In this document: positions 35,421-43,055 of the stretch, piece by piece
Layout: the number at the start of each line of letters is the position of its first letter
How positions within the stretch are numbered: position 1 is the stretch's first letter
DNA from: Streptomyces humicola
GTDB lineage: Bacteria > Actinomycetota > Actinomycetes > Streptomycetales > Streptomycetaceae
Direction: 5' to 3'
DNA: 52,136 nt
NCBI RefSeq assembly: GCF_024436035.1
Contig: NZ_JANFNG010000041.1
Coordinates: 1-52,136 of the forward strand
Position numbers and translations under genes: made by a program
The notes under the pieces: generated by a model
What the model was told of the DNA's origin: nothing
Database searches by the model: none
Seen by the model: the letters and a program-made list of their open reading frames with translations, nothing else

Positions 35421-36104
35421 GTGACGCGCGAACCGACCGACGACGCCATGGGCGCCATATCCGTGCCGGCCTCCGCCGGCCAAGGCCTGACGGGCCAACG
35501 GCTCGCCACGGTAGCCGCCGCCTTGGTCCTTCCCGTTCTCGTCGTGGTCCCGGGGCTGCTCGCCCGTGCCGGTCTGGTGAACAACGCGGCGTGCGTTGTC
35601 GCGCTGGCATCTCCCGTCGTCGCTGGGTCAGCGTTCTACTTCGCCCACAGGGCCGGTCACACCCAATTGCGCGAGGGCGGCCTGCTGACCGCACACACCG
35701 TATCGGGCCGGCGCAGCATCGACCTGACCCGGCTGACGAAGGTCGGGCGCATCGAGATCGGCGGACGCGGCAAGAGCACCGACCGACTCACGCTCACGGA
35801 CGCCCACGGCGTCCGGCTGTACGTCGACGGACTCGCCGACGGCGGCACGGCCGATGCCGCGGTGGTCCAGGCCGTGCGCAGCGCGGCACCCGGGACGGTG
35901 ACCGTCTCCAAGCGCGCCGCGCTGCGCATGCGCCTGCAGCCGGCGACGGGACGACCGGCACAGTCCCCCGTCCAACACGCCGGCACGGCAGCGGGATCCG
36001 GCTGTCTGACCGCTTTCCTCCCCCTGCTGCTGAGCCTGGCGTGCGTCCCCGTCGCCATGGGCGCGCTGTTGCTCAGCCTCTTCATCGCCGGCGTCAACCG
36101 ATGA
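35421..36104 (+). CDS. Membrane protein with PH-like cytoplasmic domain, function unknown
   Basis: The 227-residue protein has two hydrophobic helices near the N-terminus (LATVAAALVLPVLVVVPGLL and AACVVALASPVVAGSAFYFA) and one or two at the C-terminus (FLPLLLSLACVPVAMGALLLSLFIAG). Between them is a strand-rich segment (LREGGLLTAHTVSGRRSIDLTRLTKV...) that resembles the bacterial PH-like domains of actinobacterial membrane proteins. GTG 35421 or ATG 35448 may start it. No function can be assigned. Confidence 0.6.
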   Translation: MTREPTDDAMGAISVPASAGQGLTGQRLATVAAALVLPVLVVVPGLLARAGLVNNAACVVALASPVVAGSAFYFAHRAGHTQLREGGLLTAHTVSGRRSIDLTRLTKVGRIEIGGRGKSTDRLTLTDAHGVRLYVDGLADGGTADAAVVQAVRSAAPGTVTVSKRAALRMRLQPATGRPAQSPVQHAGTAAGSGCLTAFLPLLLSLACVPVAMGALLLSLFIAGVNR

Positions 36105-36330
36105 CGTGGCGGAACTCCGGCTTTCCGGCACCCCGGTGACCGATGCAGGGCGAATTCCTGGTCACGCCCCTGCCGCGTGTCCGGGCGGCCACCCGACCGA
36201 GCCAGGACTGCCACGCCGCTTCGATCGCCTTCTCGTCGACCGTGTGCGAGAACCCGTGGTACTCGACGACCACCGCGTCACGGTACCGGCCGGGGAAGTA
36301 CTTCCGGTACGCAACGCCGCAGCCCTTGTC
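36094..36330 (-). pseudogene. C-terminal fragment of an unidentified minus-strand gene
   Basis: From about 36330 to the stop at 36094 the minus strand encodes DKGCGVAYRKYFPGRYRDAV, then VVEYHGFSHTVDEKAIEAAW, then QSWLGRVAARTRGRG. Its amino-acid mix is that of a real protein, unlike neighbouring shadow frames. It has no start: upstream the DNA belongs to the DUF5753 relic on the other strand. I do not recognise the family. Its end overlaps the end of the membrane-protein gene by 11 bp. Confidence 0.4.
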
Positions 36331-36825
36331 CCAGGCTTGCTGCAAACCCGGCCTATGCGCGTGCCGTGTTCCGCGCCTTCGACCCCGTCGCAACCGACGA
36401 GGAGATCGAGGAGCGGGTGTCGGCACGGCTGGAGCGCGCGCAGAGTCTCAAGGGCCCAACAGCACCGCTGTTTTGGGCTGTCCTCGACGAGAGCGTTCTC
36501 CGGCGCCCCATTGGGGGCGCCGGAGTCATGCGGGCACAATTCGCGCACATTGCCGAGATGGCGCAGCGGAACGGGATCATCGTGCAGGTGTTGCCCTACT
36601 CGGCCGGCGCCCACGCACTGCTCGAGGGATTCCTCACGCTGATGACGTTTTGCCGACGCCCCTCCGTTGGCTTACGTCGAAGGACCGTCCACCGGAAGCT
36701 TGTTGGACGATCCGATCCTGGTCAACAAGAATCAGCTGGCCTACGATCTTGTCCGGGCCGCCGCGTTGTCCCCGGAGGCGTCCCTCGCCCTGGTTGAGTC
36801 GGCGATGGAGGACTTCAGAGGGTGA
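36318..36825 (+). pseudogene. DUF5753-containing HTH regulator, truncated and twice frameshifted
   Basis: Three frames spliced together rebuild the C-terminal DUF5753 domain of Scr1/WhiJ-type regulators: AALVPGLLQT, then (one base missing near 36345) PAYARAVFRAFDPVATDEEI and VLDESVLRRPIGG and IIVQVLPYSAGAHALLEGFL, then (one extra T near 36648) [11 protein letters not shown] and [20 protein letters not shown] to the stop. The N-terminal DNA-binding half is gone. It overlaps the next gene as GTGA, the usual layout of HTH-DUF397 pairs. Confidence 0.75.
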
Positions 36826-37022
36826 CACCGCACGACTTGTGCGCCGCGATATGACGCAAGAGCAGTTACAGCGGCGGCAGCGGCGGCAGCTGCGTCGAGG
36901 TAGCCGACGGCTTCCCCGGCGTCATTCCCGTCCGCGACAGCAAGGACCCGAGCGGGCCCGCTCTCCTCTTCCCCGCCGCCGCGTGGTCGGCGTTCGTGGC
37001 CGCGCTGAAGGCCACGCCATAG
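36822..37022 (+). pseudogene. DUF397 gene with an in-frame stop codon
   Basis: From GTG 36822 the frame reads TPHDLCAAI, then TGA at 36852-36854, then RKSSYSGGSGGSCVEVADGF, PGVIPVRDSKDPSGPALLFP and AAAWSAFVAALKA to the stop at 37022. DUF397 proteins normally have a Trp before RKSSYS, so TGG has become TGA. The rest is intact. Such proteins partner with the upstream HTH/DUF5753 regulator, here also broken. Confidence 0.75.
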
Positions 37023-37038
37023 CAATCACGTCACAGCA

Positions 37039-37078
37039 AAGGGGCCGTGCCCGGTGATGTCACCGGGCACGGCCCCTT
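37039..37078. terminator. Bidirectional terminator with a perfect 19-bp stem
   Basis: Arms 37039-37057 and 37060-37078 are exact reverse complements separated only by TG. It begins with AA and ends with TT, so either strand yields a hairpin with a minimal U tail. It lies between the convergent DUF397 relic and the MFS gene. Confidence 0.85.
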
Positions 37079-37097
37079 CAGTGCTTCTCGGCGCGCC

Positions 37098-39638
37098 TTA
37101 CGCCGTCGGGTCCTCGTGGTCCAGGTCGACGTCGAACCCTTCCAGGCCGGCGCCGTCCAGGCGGAGCGGCGTGGCCACGGGGGCGTAGCCGCTGGCGATG
37201 ACCGTGTATTCGCCGGCGGCGAGGTCCGTGAAGCCGTACTCGCCGTCGGTGCCCGTCGTGGACGTGGAGACCACGTTGCCTCCGGCGTCGACCAGGGTGA
37301 CCTGGGCGTCGTCGAGCGGCTTGCCGGTGGTGCTGCGGACCACGCCGCGGACGCGGGCGCCGGGCTCCAGGCGGATCTCGTAGTGGCCGGGGATGCCGCT
37401 GTTGACCTCGACCGGGAGGGCCGCCGGGCGGTGGCCGGCCGCGCTCACCGCGAGGGTGTACGAGCCCGGGACCAGGTCGGTGAAGCCGAAGCCGCCGTCG
37501 AGGCTGGATGCGCCGGAGGCGATGACCTCGCCGCGCACGTCGGTGGCGACCACCAGCGCGCCCGGCAGCGGGTCGCCGCCCGCCGCGTCGCGCACCGCGC
37601 CCGTCAGGCCGGCCGTGCCGCCGAGCACGAGGTCGAGCTCGACGGGGGCGTCGCCCACGACCACGGTCGCCGCCTGCGGCTTGCGTGCTCCGGCGGAGCC
37701 GATCAGGACGTAGGTGCCCGCGGCGGTGGCGTCCACCGCGTACCGGCCGCTCTCGTCGGCCGTCGTACGGCCGAGCTGCCTGCCCGCGACGTCGATCAGG
37801 GTGACGACGGCCTGCGGAACGGGCGCTCCCGTGCCGTCGAGCACATGGCCGCCGATGACGCTGCGCGCGGTGCCGTTGACGTGGTCGAGCACGGCCGTGG
37901 CCGCCGCAGGGGCGGCTGCCGGTGCCGCGTCGGCAGGGGCGCCCTGCGTGTTCTCCGCCGCGCGTGCCTCCAGGCCGGAGACCTTGCGCAGCGGCACCTC
38001 CTTGGTCCACAGCGCGACGAGGAAGCCCAGGGCGATCACGACGGCGCCGAGCACGAAGACCACGTGCATGGCGTCGGTGAAGCCCACCTTGAACGGTTCT
38101 GCGAGGCGCGGGTCGAGGTGCTGGATGAACGACGAGTCGTTGAGCACGCCGGAGGCCGCGCCGCCGCCCGCCGAGGGGTGCTTGATCATCTCGAGCACGG
38201 GGGCGTTGGCCGGGTTGGAGATGACGGCCGGGTCGTGCACCGCCGCCTGGAAGTCGGCGGTCGGGACGGCGGCCCGGAAGGCGGAGCCGATCTTCGTGGT
38301 CACGTTGCTGAACAGCACGGAGAGGAAGATCGCCGTACCGGCCGTGGCGCCCATCTGCCGGAAGAACGTGGCCGACGCGGTCGCGACGCCCATGTCCTTG
38401 GGTTCGACGGCGTTCTGCACCGCGAGGGTGAGGATCTGCATGCAGGCGCCGAGGCCGATGCCGAACAGCGCCATGTAGGCCATGGTCTCCGGCAGCGCGG
38501 TGTTCCACTGGATCCGGTAGTGGAACAGGAGCATGGCCGCTGTGATCAGGGCGGTGCCGATGACCGGGAAGATCTTGTAGTGGCCGGTCTTGGAGATGAT
38601 CCGCCCGACGACCATGGTGCCGGCGATCATTCCGATCATCAGCGGCAGCATCAGCAGGCCGGACTTGGTGGGGCTGACGCCCTTGACGATCTGCAGGTAG
38701 AGCGGGATCAGCAGCAGGCCGCCGAACATGCCCATGCCGACGAGCACGGAGAGCACGCTGGTCTTGGAGAAGACGGCGCTGCGGAAGAGCCGCATCGGGA
38801 TGAGCGCGTCGTCGCCCATCGCCCGCTCGACGAAGACCCAGACGATCAGGCCGACGGCGCCGATGGCGTAGCAGATGACGGCCTTCGTCGAGGTCCAGCC
38901 CCAGCTCTGGCCCTGCTCGGCGACGAGCAGCAGCGGCACCACGCCGATGGCGATGGTGACCGCGCCCCACCAGTCGATGCGACGGTCACGCCGGGTGTGC
39001 GGAAGATTGAGCACCCTGGCGACGACGAACAGCGCGATGATGCCGACCGGCACGTTGACGAGGAAGACCCAGCGCCAGCCGGTGATCGACAGGATGCTGC
39101 TCTGGCCGGCGAGGAAGCCGCCGATGAGCGGGCCGATGACGCTGGAGGAGCCGAACATGGCGAGCATGTAGCCCTGGTATCGGGCGCGCTCACGCGGCGG
39201 CACGATGTCGCCGATGATCGCGAGCGCCAGCGACATCAGGCCGCCGGCGCCGATGCCCTGGAAGGCACGGAAGCCGGCGAGTTCGGTCATCGAGGTGGAG
39301 AAGGAGCAGGCCGCCGAGCCGACGACGAAGATGGTGATCGCCGCGAGGAAGAACGGCTTGCGTCCGTAGAGGTCGGACAGCTTGCCGTACAGCGGCGTCG
39401 CGATCGTCGAGGTGATCAGGTACGCCGTGGTGACCCAGGCCTGCGAGCTGAGGCCGTGCAGGTCGTCGGCTATGGTACGGATCGACGTACTGACGATGGT
39501 CTGGTCGAGGGCCGCCAGGAACATCCCCAGCATCAGGCCGCTGAGGATGGTCAGGATCTGGCGGTGGGTCAGCCGGCCTCCCGAGTCGGGTATCGCCGCC
39601 GTTCCCCCGCGTGTCGGGGACGCTGCCGTGCTGCTCAT
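37098..39638 (-). CDS. DHA2-type MFS exporter fused to carboxypeptidase-regulatory-like repeats
   Basis: ATG 39638, preceded by AAGGAG, gives 846 residues. Residues 1 to about 550 form a 14-helix EmrB/QacA-type drug:H+ antiporter: LAALDQTIVSTSIRTIADDL in helix 1 and GKLSDLYGRKPFFL between helices 2 and 3 are the DHA2 signatures. From about residue 590 come three tandem beta-sandwich repeats of the CarboxypepD_reg/SdrB type (GGHVLDGTGAPVPQAVVTLI, GAVRDAAGGDPLPGALVVAT, GVVRSTTGKPLDDAQVTLVD). The last helix before them suggests a cytoplasmic tail, although such domains are usually extracellular. It is translationally coupled (ATGA) to the MarR gene. Confidence 0.87.
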   Translation of the reverse strand: MSSTAASPTRGGTAAIPDSGGRLTHRQILTILSGLMLGMFLAALDQTIVSTSIRTIADDLHGLSSQAWVTTAYLITSTIATPLYGKLSDLYGRKPFFLAAITIFVVGSAACSFSTSMTELAGFRAFQGIGAGGLMSLALAIIGDIVPPRERARYQGYMLAMFGSSSVIGPLIGGFLAGQSSILSITGWRWVFLVNVPVGIIALFVVARVLNLPHTRRDRRIDWWGAVTIAIGVVPLLLVAEQGQSWGWTSTKAVICYAIGAVGLIVWVFVERAMGDDALIPMRLFRSAVFSKTSVLSVLVGMGMFGGLLLIPLYLQIVKGVSPTKSGLLMLPLMIGMIAGTMVVGRIISKTGHYKIFPVIGTALITAAMLLFHYRIQWNTALPETMAYMALFGIGLGACMQILTLAVQNAVEPKDMGVATASATFFRQMGATAGTAIFLSVLFSNVTTKIGSAFRAAVPTADFQAAVHDPAVISNPANAPVLEMIKHPSAGGGAASGVLNDSSFIQHLDPRLAEPFKVGFTDAMHVVFVLGAVVIALGFLVALWTKEVPLRKVSGLEARAAENTQGAPADAAPAAAPAAATAVLDHVNGTARSVIGGHVLDGTGAPVPQAVVTLIDVAGRQLGRTTADESGRYAVDATAAGTYVLIGSAGARKPQAATVVVGDAPVELDLVLGGTAGLTGAVRDAAGGDPLPGALVVATDVRGEVIASGASSLDGGFGFTDLVPGSYTLAVSAAGHRPAALPVEVNSGIPGHYEIRLEPGARVRGVVRSTTGKPLDDAQVTLVDAGGNVVSTSTTGTDGEYGFTDLAAGEYTVIASGYAPVATPLRLDGAGLEGFDVDLDHEDPTA

Positions 39639-40201
39639 GCGTGCTTTTCTCCTTGCTCCACCGCGGTGCCGGAGTGCGGCCCGGCGCCGAGGTGCCCGTG
39701 TGTGAAGTCCACCAAGTCGTCGTTGAGGCGCGTCATCAGCCGGATGAGCTGATAACGGTCCTCGGGCGACCAGGACGCGAGAAGCGCCCCGAGCTCGGCG
39801 TCGCGCTGACGCCGGAACTCCATGTACGTCTCGTGTCCTGCGTCGGTCGCGGTCAGCAGGTAACCGCGCCGGTCCTCCGGGTCCGGGCGGCGCTCGACCA
39901 GGCCACGCTCGACGAGCGAGCGCACCTGACGACTGACCGTCGACAGGTCGAGGAAGGCCTCGGCCGCCAGGTCGGTCGCCCGCCGGGCTCCGTCCGTCAC
40001 CAGGCGCGCCAGCAGAATGCGCTCGGCCGCGCCCGGCTCGTTCTTGGCCCGGTGCTTCCATGCGGCCATGAGCCGGCTGAACCGAACGATCTCGATTCCC
40101 AGGCCGGCGCCGGCCTCCTCGGCGGTGGCGGTGCCTACGGGGGCCGCGCCGGACCCGTGCCCGGTCTTCCCTCCGTTGTCATGGACCGTCCCCTTGCCCA
40201 T
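39635..40201 (-). CDS. MarR-family regulator of the adjacent exporter
   Basis: ATG 40201, after GGGGGAGGCGGAG, gives 188 residues. The winged helix spans ILLARLVTDGARRATDLAAE, FLDLSTVSRQVRSLVERGLV and RRPDPEDRRGYLLTATDAG, whose D-x-R-G wing is diagnostic of MarR. A disordered 35-residue N-terminus precedes it. Being first in an operon with a multidrug-type exporter, it most likely represses both and releases on binding the exported compound. A weak inverted repeat CTTG-N7-CAAG at 40251-40265 could be its operator. Confidence 0.88.
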   Translation of the reverse strand: MGKGTVHDNGGKTGHGSGAAPVGTATAEEAGAGLGIEIVRFSRLMAAWKHRAKNEPGAAERILLARLVTDGARRATDLAAEAFLDLSTVSRQVRSLVERGLVERRPDPEDRRGYLLTATDAGHETYMEFRRQRDAELGALLASWSPEDRYQLIRLMTRLNDDLVDFTHGHLGAGPHSGTAVEQGEKHA

Positions 40202-40391
40202 CACGCTCCGCCTCCCCCTCGCCCGTGCTTGCCACCCGGATACTTCGTTGCTTGCATCCACCAAGTTATCACACCCGCGGCGCAGACAGCGCCCACGACC
40301 CCGGACTCCCGTTGCCCGGCCTGCGGCGACCGGGCATAGACTCGAACCCGCTATGCCCTCGGTCGGGGCGCGGAGCAGGAAGTTGGTGTCC

Positions 40392-41333
40392 ATGAGCGGG
40401 GAATGGACGGGGGCCGGGCTGCCCCCGGTGGCGGCCGCACGCATCGACGAGTTGCGCCGCAGCGGCACCTGGTCCTCGGCGCTGTCGACCGGCGAGTTCG
40501 CCGCACTGCGCGCCGTGGGGTTCGAACCGGTGGGCCAGGTGATGGGCTCCGCCGTCTACCACGTGGGCCGCAGCGGGCGGTACTGGGGCTACCACGACTG
40601 CCTCTACGCGGGCGCGCGCTACGCCTTCGCGGGCTCGTACGCGCACGTCGCTCTCTCCGGGCGCGGCGCCCCGTCGGCCGGACTGGTCCAGGTGCTCGAC
40701 CAAGCGCGCCGCGCCGCCCTCGAGCGGATGACCGCGGAGTGCTCGGCGCTCGGCGGCGACGGCGTCGTCGCGGCGCAGCTGACCGTGGCGCCCTTCGTGG
40801 CGCAGCCGAACTGCCTGGAGTTCAAGGTGATCGGCACCGCGGTGCGGGCGGCCGGGACGGTGCGGGCGTCGCATCCGTTCACCTGCCACCTCGACGGCCA
40901 GGGGTTCGCGAAGCTGGTGACCGCGGGATGGGTGCCCGTGGAGCTGCTGTACGGGATGTCCGTCGGCGTGCGCCACGACGACTTCGGCACCCGCGCGCAG
41001 ACGCGTTCATGGAACAACACCGAGGTCAGCGGCTGGAGCGACCTGGTGCAGGCAGTGCGCTCCGACGCCCGTGCACACCTGCGGGCGCAGAGCGGCCGAC
41101 GAGGCGGGGACGGCGCGATCCTCTCCGCCGGCGACCTGCGCATCTGGCACGAGTCCTGTATGCGCAGCGGCAACAACGAGCAGGAGGACCACGTGGCCGA
41201 GGCCACGCTGGTGGGCACCACCGTCGCCCGCTTCACCGCGAGCAAGCAGCCGCCGCGCACGCTCACGGTCATGCCGCTCGACCCGGAACGCAGGCGCCGG
41301 GCCATGCGCCGTACCGCCACCGAGATGCGATGA
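40392..41333 (+). CDS. Protein with two divergent YbjQ-like (UPF0145) domains
   Basis: ATG 40392 gives 313 residues. Two copies of a YbjQ-type module are visible at about 27-155 and 162-283. The first has ALSTGEFAALRAVGFEPVGQ, VMGSAVYHVG, QARRAALERMTAECSALGGD and VIGTAVRA. The second has FTCHLDGQGFAKLVTAGWVP, VELLYGMSVGV and ATLVGTTVARF. YbjQ forms pentameric barrels and is listed as a putative heavy-metal-binding fold, but this copy lacks an obvious metal-binding Cys/His set. It heads a three-gene unit; the next gene is a clearer two-copy homologue. Confidence 0.75.
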   Translation: MSGEWTGAGLPPVAAARIDELRRSGTWSSALSTGEFAALRAVGFEPVGQVMGSAVYHVGRSGRYWGYHDCLYAGARYAFAGSYAHVALSGRGAPSAGLVQVLDQARRAALERMTAECSALGGDGVVAAQLTVAPFVAQPNCLEFKVIGTAVRAAGTVRASHPFTCHLDGQGFAKLVTAGWVPVELLYGMSVGVRHDDFGTRAQTRSWNNTEVSGWSDLVQAVRSDARAHLRAQSGRRGGDGAILSAGDLRIWHESCMRSGNNEQEDHVAEATLVGTTVARFTASKQPPRTLTVMPLDPERRRRAMRRTATEMR

Positions 41334-41357
41334 GAATCCGATGAGGGGAACCCGTTC

Positions 41358-42218
41358 ATGACCGTCTTCAACCCCGCCGATGGCACACCTGACGGTGCCC
41401 CCGCCCAGGGCGTGCCGGCCGACGCGATGCGGCGACTGGCCGAGCTGCAGCCGGGCAAGCCGGGTTCGATCTTCACAAGCGACCTGTCGGTCAACGAGTT
41501 CCTGCTGGTGCGCGAGGCGGGGTTCAGGCCGATCGGCCTGGTGCTCGGCTCCTCGATCTACCATGTGGGCATCCAGCTGGGCCGCTGGGGCAAGAACCAG
41601 GAGCTGACCACGCTCAGCCAGGCGATGTACCACGCGCGCGAGCTGGCGATGACCCGCATGGAGGCGGAAGCGGCGCAGCTGGACGCGGACGGCATCGTTG
41701 GCGTACGGCTCACCGTCGAGGCGCGTGAATTCGGCAGCGACATCGCGGAGTTCATCGCGGTCGGCACCGCGGTCAAGGCCGACGAACCGGCGCCGGGCGG
41801 CAGCGGCGGGAGCTGGCGCAACCTCAAGGGCCAGCCGTTCACCTCGGACCTCAACGGCCAGGACTTCTGGACGCTCATCCGCGCCGGATACGCACCGCTC
41901 GGCATGGTGATGGGCACCTGCGTCTACCACATCGCGCACCAGCGAATGGGGCAGATGTTCTCCAACCTCGGCAAGAACGTGGAGATCGAGCAGTTCACGC
42001 AGGCGCTGTACGACGCACGTGAGCTGGCGATGGAGCGGATGCAGCACGAGGCGGAGGAGCTGCAGGCGGAGGGGATCGTCGGCGTCCAGCTCAACGCGCA
42101 CAACCACCGCTGGGGCGGTCACACCACCGAGTTCTTCGCCATCGGCACGGCCGTGCGGCCGCTGCGCGAGGACCACGTCATCGAGCGTCCGACGATGGTG
42201 CTCAGCCTGGACGGCTGA
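41358..42218 (+). CDS. Tandem YbjQ-domain (heavy-metal-binding fold) protein
   Basis: The 286-residue product carries two well-kept YbjQ modules. The first runs FTSDLSVNEFLLVREAGFRP, IGLVLGSSIYHVG, ARELAMTRMEAEAAQLDADG and IVGVRLTVEAREFG to AVGTAVKA. The second runs FTSDLNGQDFWTLIRAGYAP, LGMVMGTCVYHIA, ARELAMERMQHEAEELQAEG and IVGVQLNAHNHRWG to AIGTAVRP. Single-domain YbjQ proteins are common; duplicated ones are an actinobacterial variation. Cellular role unknown. It lies 24 bp after its paralogue and 51 bp before a 145-codon gene. Confidence 0.85.
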   Translation: MTVFNPADGTPDGAPAQGVPADAMRRLAELQPGKPGSIFTSDLSVNEFLLVREAGFRPIGLVLGSSIYHVGIQLGRWGKNQELTTLSQAMYHARELAMTRMEAEAAQLDADGIVGVRLTVEAREFGSDIAEFIAVGTAVKADEPAPGGSGGSWRNLKGQPFTSDLNGQDFWTLIRAGYAPLGMVMGTCVYHIAHQRMGQMFSNLGKNVEIEQFTQALYDARELAMERMQHEAEELQAEGIVGVQLNAHNHRWGGHTTEFFAIGTAVRPLREDHVIERPTMVLSLDG

Positions 42219-42269
42219 GGCCCCGACCCAGCAGACTTGAAGCGACCACACACCACGAGAGGCCCCGCG

Positions 42270-42707
42270 ATGACCTCGCCGCACGACCCCGTCCCGTTCG
42301 AGCCCGGCGGGGAGGCAGACTCCATCGACGTGCTGACCGCCGCGCTGCGCAGGGACGCCGCCGATCTGGAGGTGTACGCCCAGGTGCTCACCGGCACGCT
42401 GTCGGACGCGCTGCCGCCCGGCTCGGTCGCCGTCGAGCGCAAGCGCGGCATGGCCGACCGCCTCGCGGGGCGGGAGGGCCGGGTCGAACGGCTGGAGGTC
42501 TTCCTCGGCGAGCAGCGCCTTGTGCTGAATCTGGCGAGCGGACATCCCAAGGGCGAGGTGTGCAAGGAGGTCCGCGGGGTGGTGCTGTCCCGGCGCCCGG
42601 TGGCGCTCGACGAATGGGTGCGGGAGCTCGCGGGCGCGGTCGCGGCGCGCGCGCAGTCGGACGCACGGGCGCGGGCTGCGCTGGAGCGGCTGGTGCTCGG
42701 GGAGTAG
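42270..42707 (+). CDS. Conserved hypothetical protein, third gene of the YbjQ unit
   Basis: ATG 42270, after GAGAGG, gives 145 residues, alpha-helical in character. A coiled-coil-like N-terminal helix (SIDVLTAALRRDAADLEVYA, then QVLTGTLSDALPPG) is followed by SVAVERKRGMADRLAGREGR and a beta-rich part (RLEVFLGEQRLVLNLASGHP, then GEVCKEVRGVVLSRRPVALD). This last motif recurs in small actinobacterial proteins found next to YbjQ-type genes, to my recollection. No signal peptide or membrane helix. Function unknown. Confidence 0.7.
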   Translation: MTSPHDPVPFEPGGEADSIDVLTAALRRDAADLEVYAQVLTGTLSDALPPGSVAVERKRGMADRLAGREGRVERLEVFLGEQRLVLNLASGHPKGEVCKEVRGVVLSRRPVALDEWVRELAGAVAARAQSDARARAALERLVLGE

Positions 42708-42709
42708 GG

Positions 42710-42815
42710 AAGTCGCCGCGGTCTGCTCCGCAGCCGCGCGTGCGGTCCGCCGCGGACCGGCTGCTCGCCGTTCTCGACGCGTTCGACCTGCGGAGCACCG
42801 CGCTGTCGCCGTCAG
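42710..42815 (+). pseudogene. N-terminal remnant of an IclR-family regulator gene
   Basis: The frame reads VRSAADRLLAVLDAFDLRST followed by ALS, which is the first helix of an IclR winged helix (xxxSAxRxLxVLxAF). Similarity stops at about 42815 and the recognition helix is missing. It probably regulated a catabolic operon that has been lost. Confidence 0.5.
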
Positions 42816-42914
42816 GTTTCCGCGGTCACGAAGGTGTTCGCATCGTTCGTTCCCCTTCGTTGCCCACCCACCCTCTGTGTGAAGGACGGGAGCGCCATGA
42901 CGCGCTCAGGGCTC

Positions 42915-43055
42915 GGCACGTGCGGGACAGACGTCGTCGAGGGCACGCCGGATCACCGGGACTCGGTGCTCACCGGGGAGGAGCGGGCGAGCGGCGAGAC
43001 GATGATGATCTGCCTGTCACGGTGCACCGGGCCCCGCCTCACCGTGGATCTGTGA
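42915..43055 (+). pseudogene. 3' remnant of a VanB/PDR-type oxidoreductase gene
   Basis: The frame ending at 43055 reads GTCGTDVVEGTPDHRDSVLT, then GEERASGETMMICLSRCTGP, then RLTVDL. This is the C-terminal plant-type [2Fe-2S] ferredoxin domain of phthalate-dioxygenase-reductase/VanB enzymes, including the last two cluster cysteines. All upstream parts (FMN and NAD domains, first cysteine) are missing. Its end overlaps the pobA end by 17 bp. Confidence 0.65.

Noticed and set aside
37047-39752. A 901-codon plus-strand frame across the MFS exporter
   Set aside because: Antisense artefact: runs of Asp, His, Arg and Gly without any fold, while the minus strand encodes a clear transporter.
40251-40265. 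MarR operator as a separate feature
   Set aside because: CTTG-N7-CAAG has only 4-bp arms and could arise by chance; mentioned only with the MarR gene.
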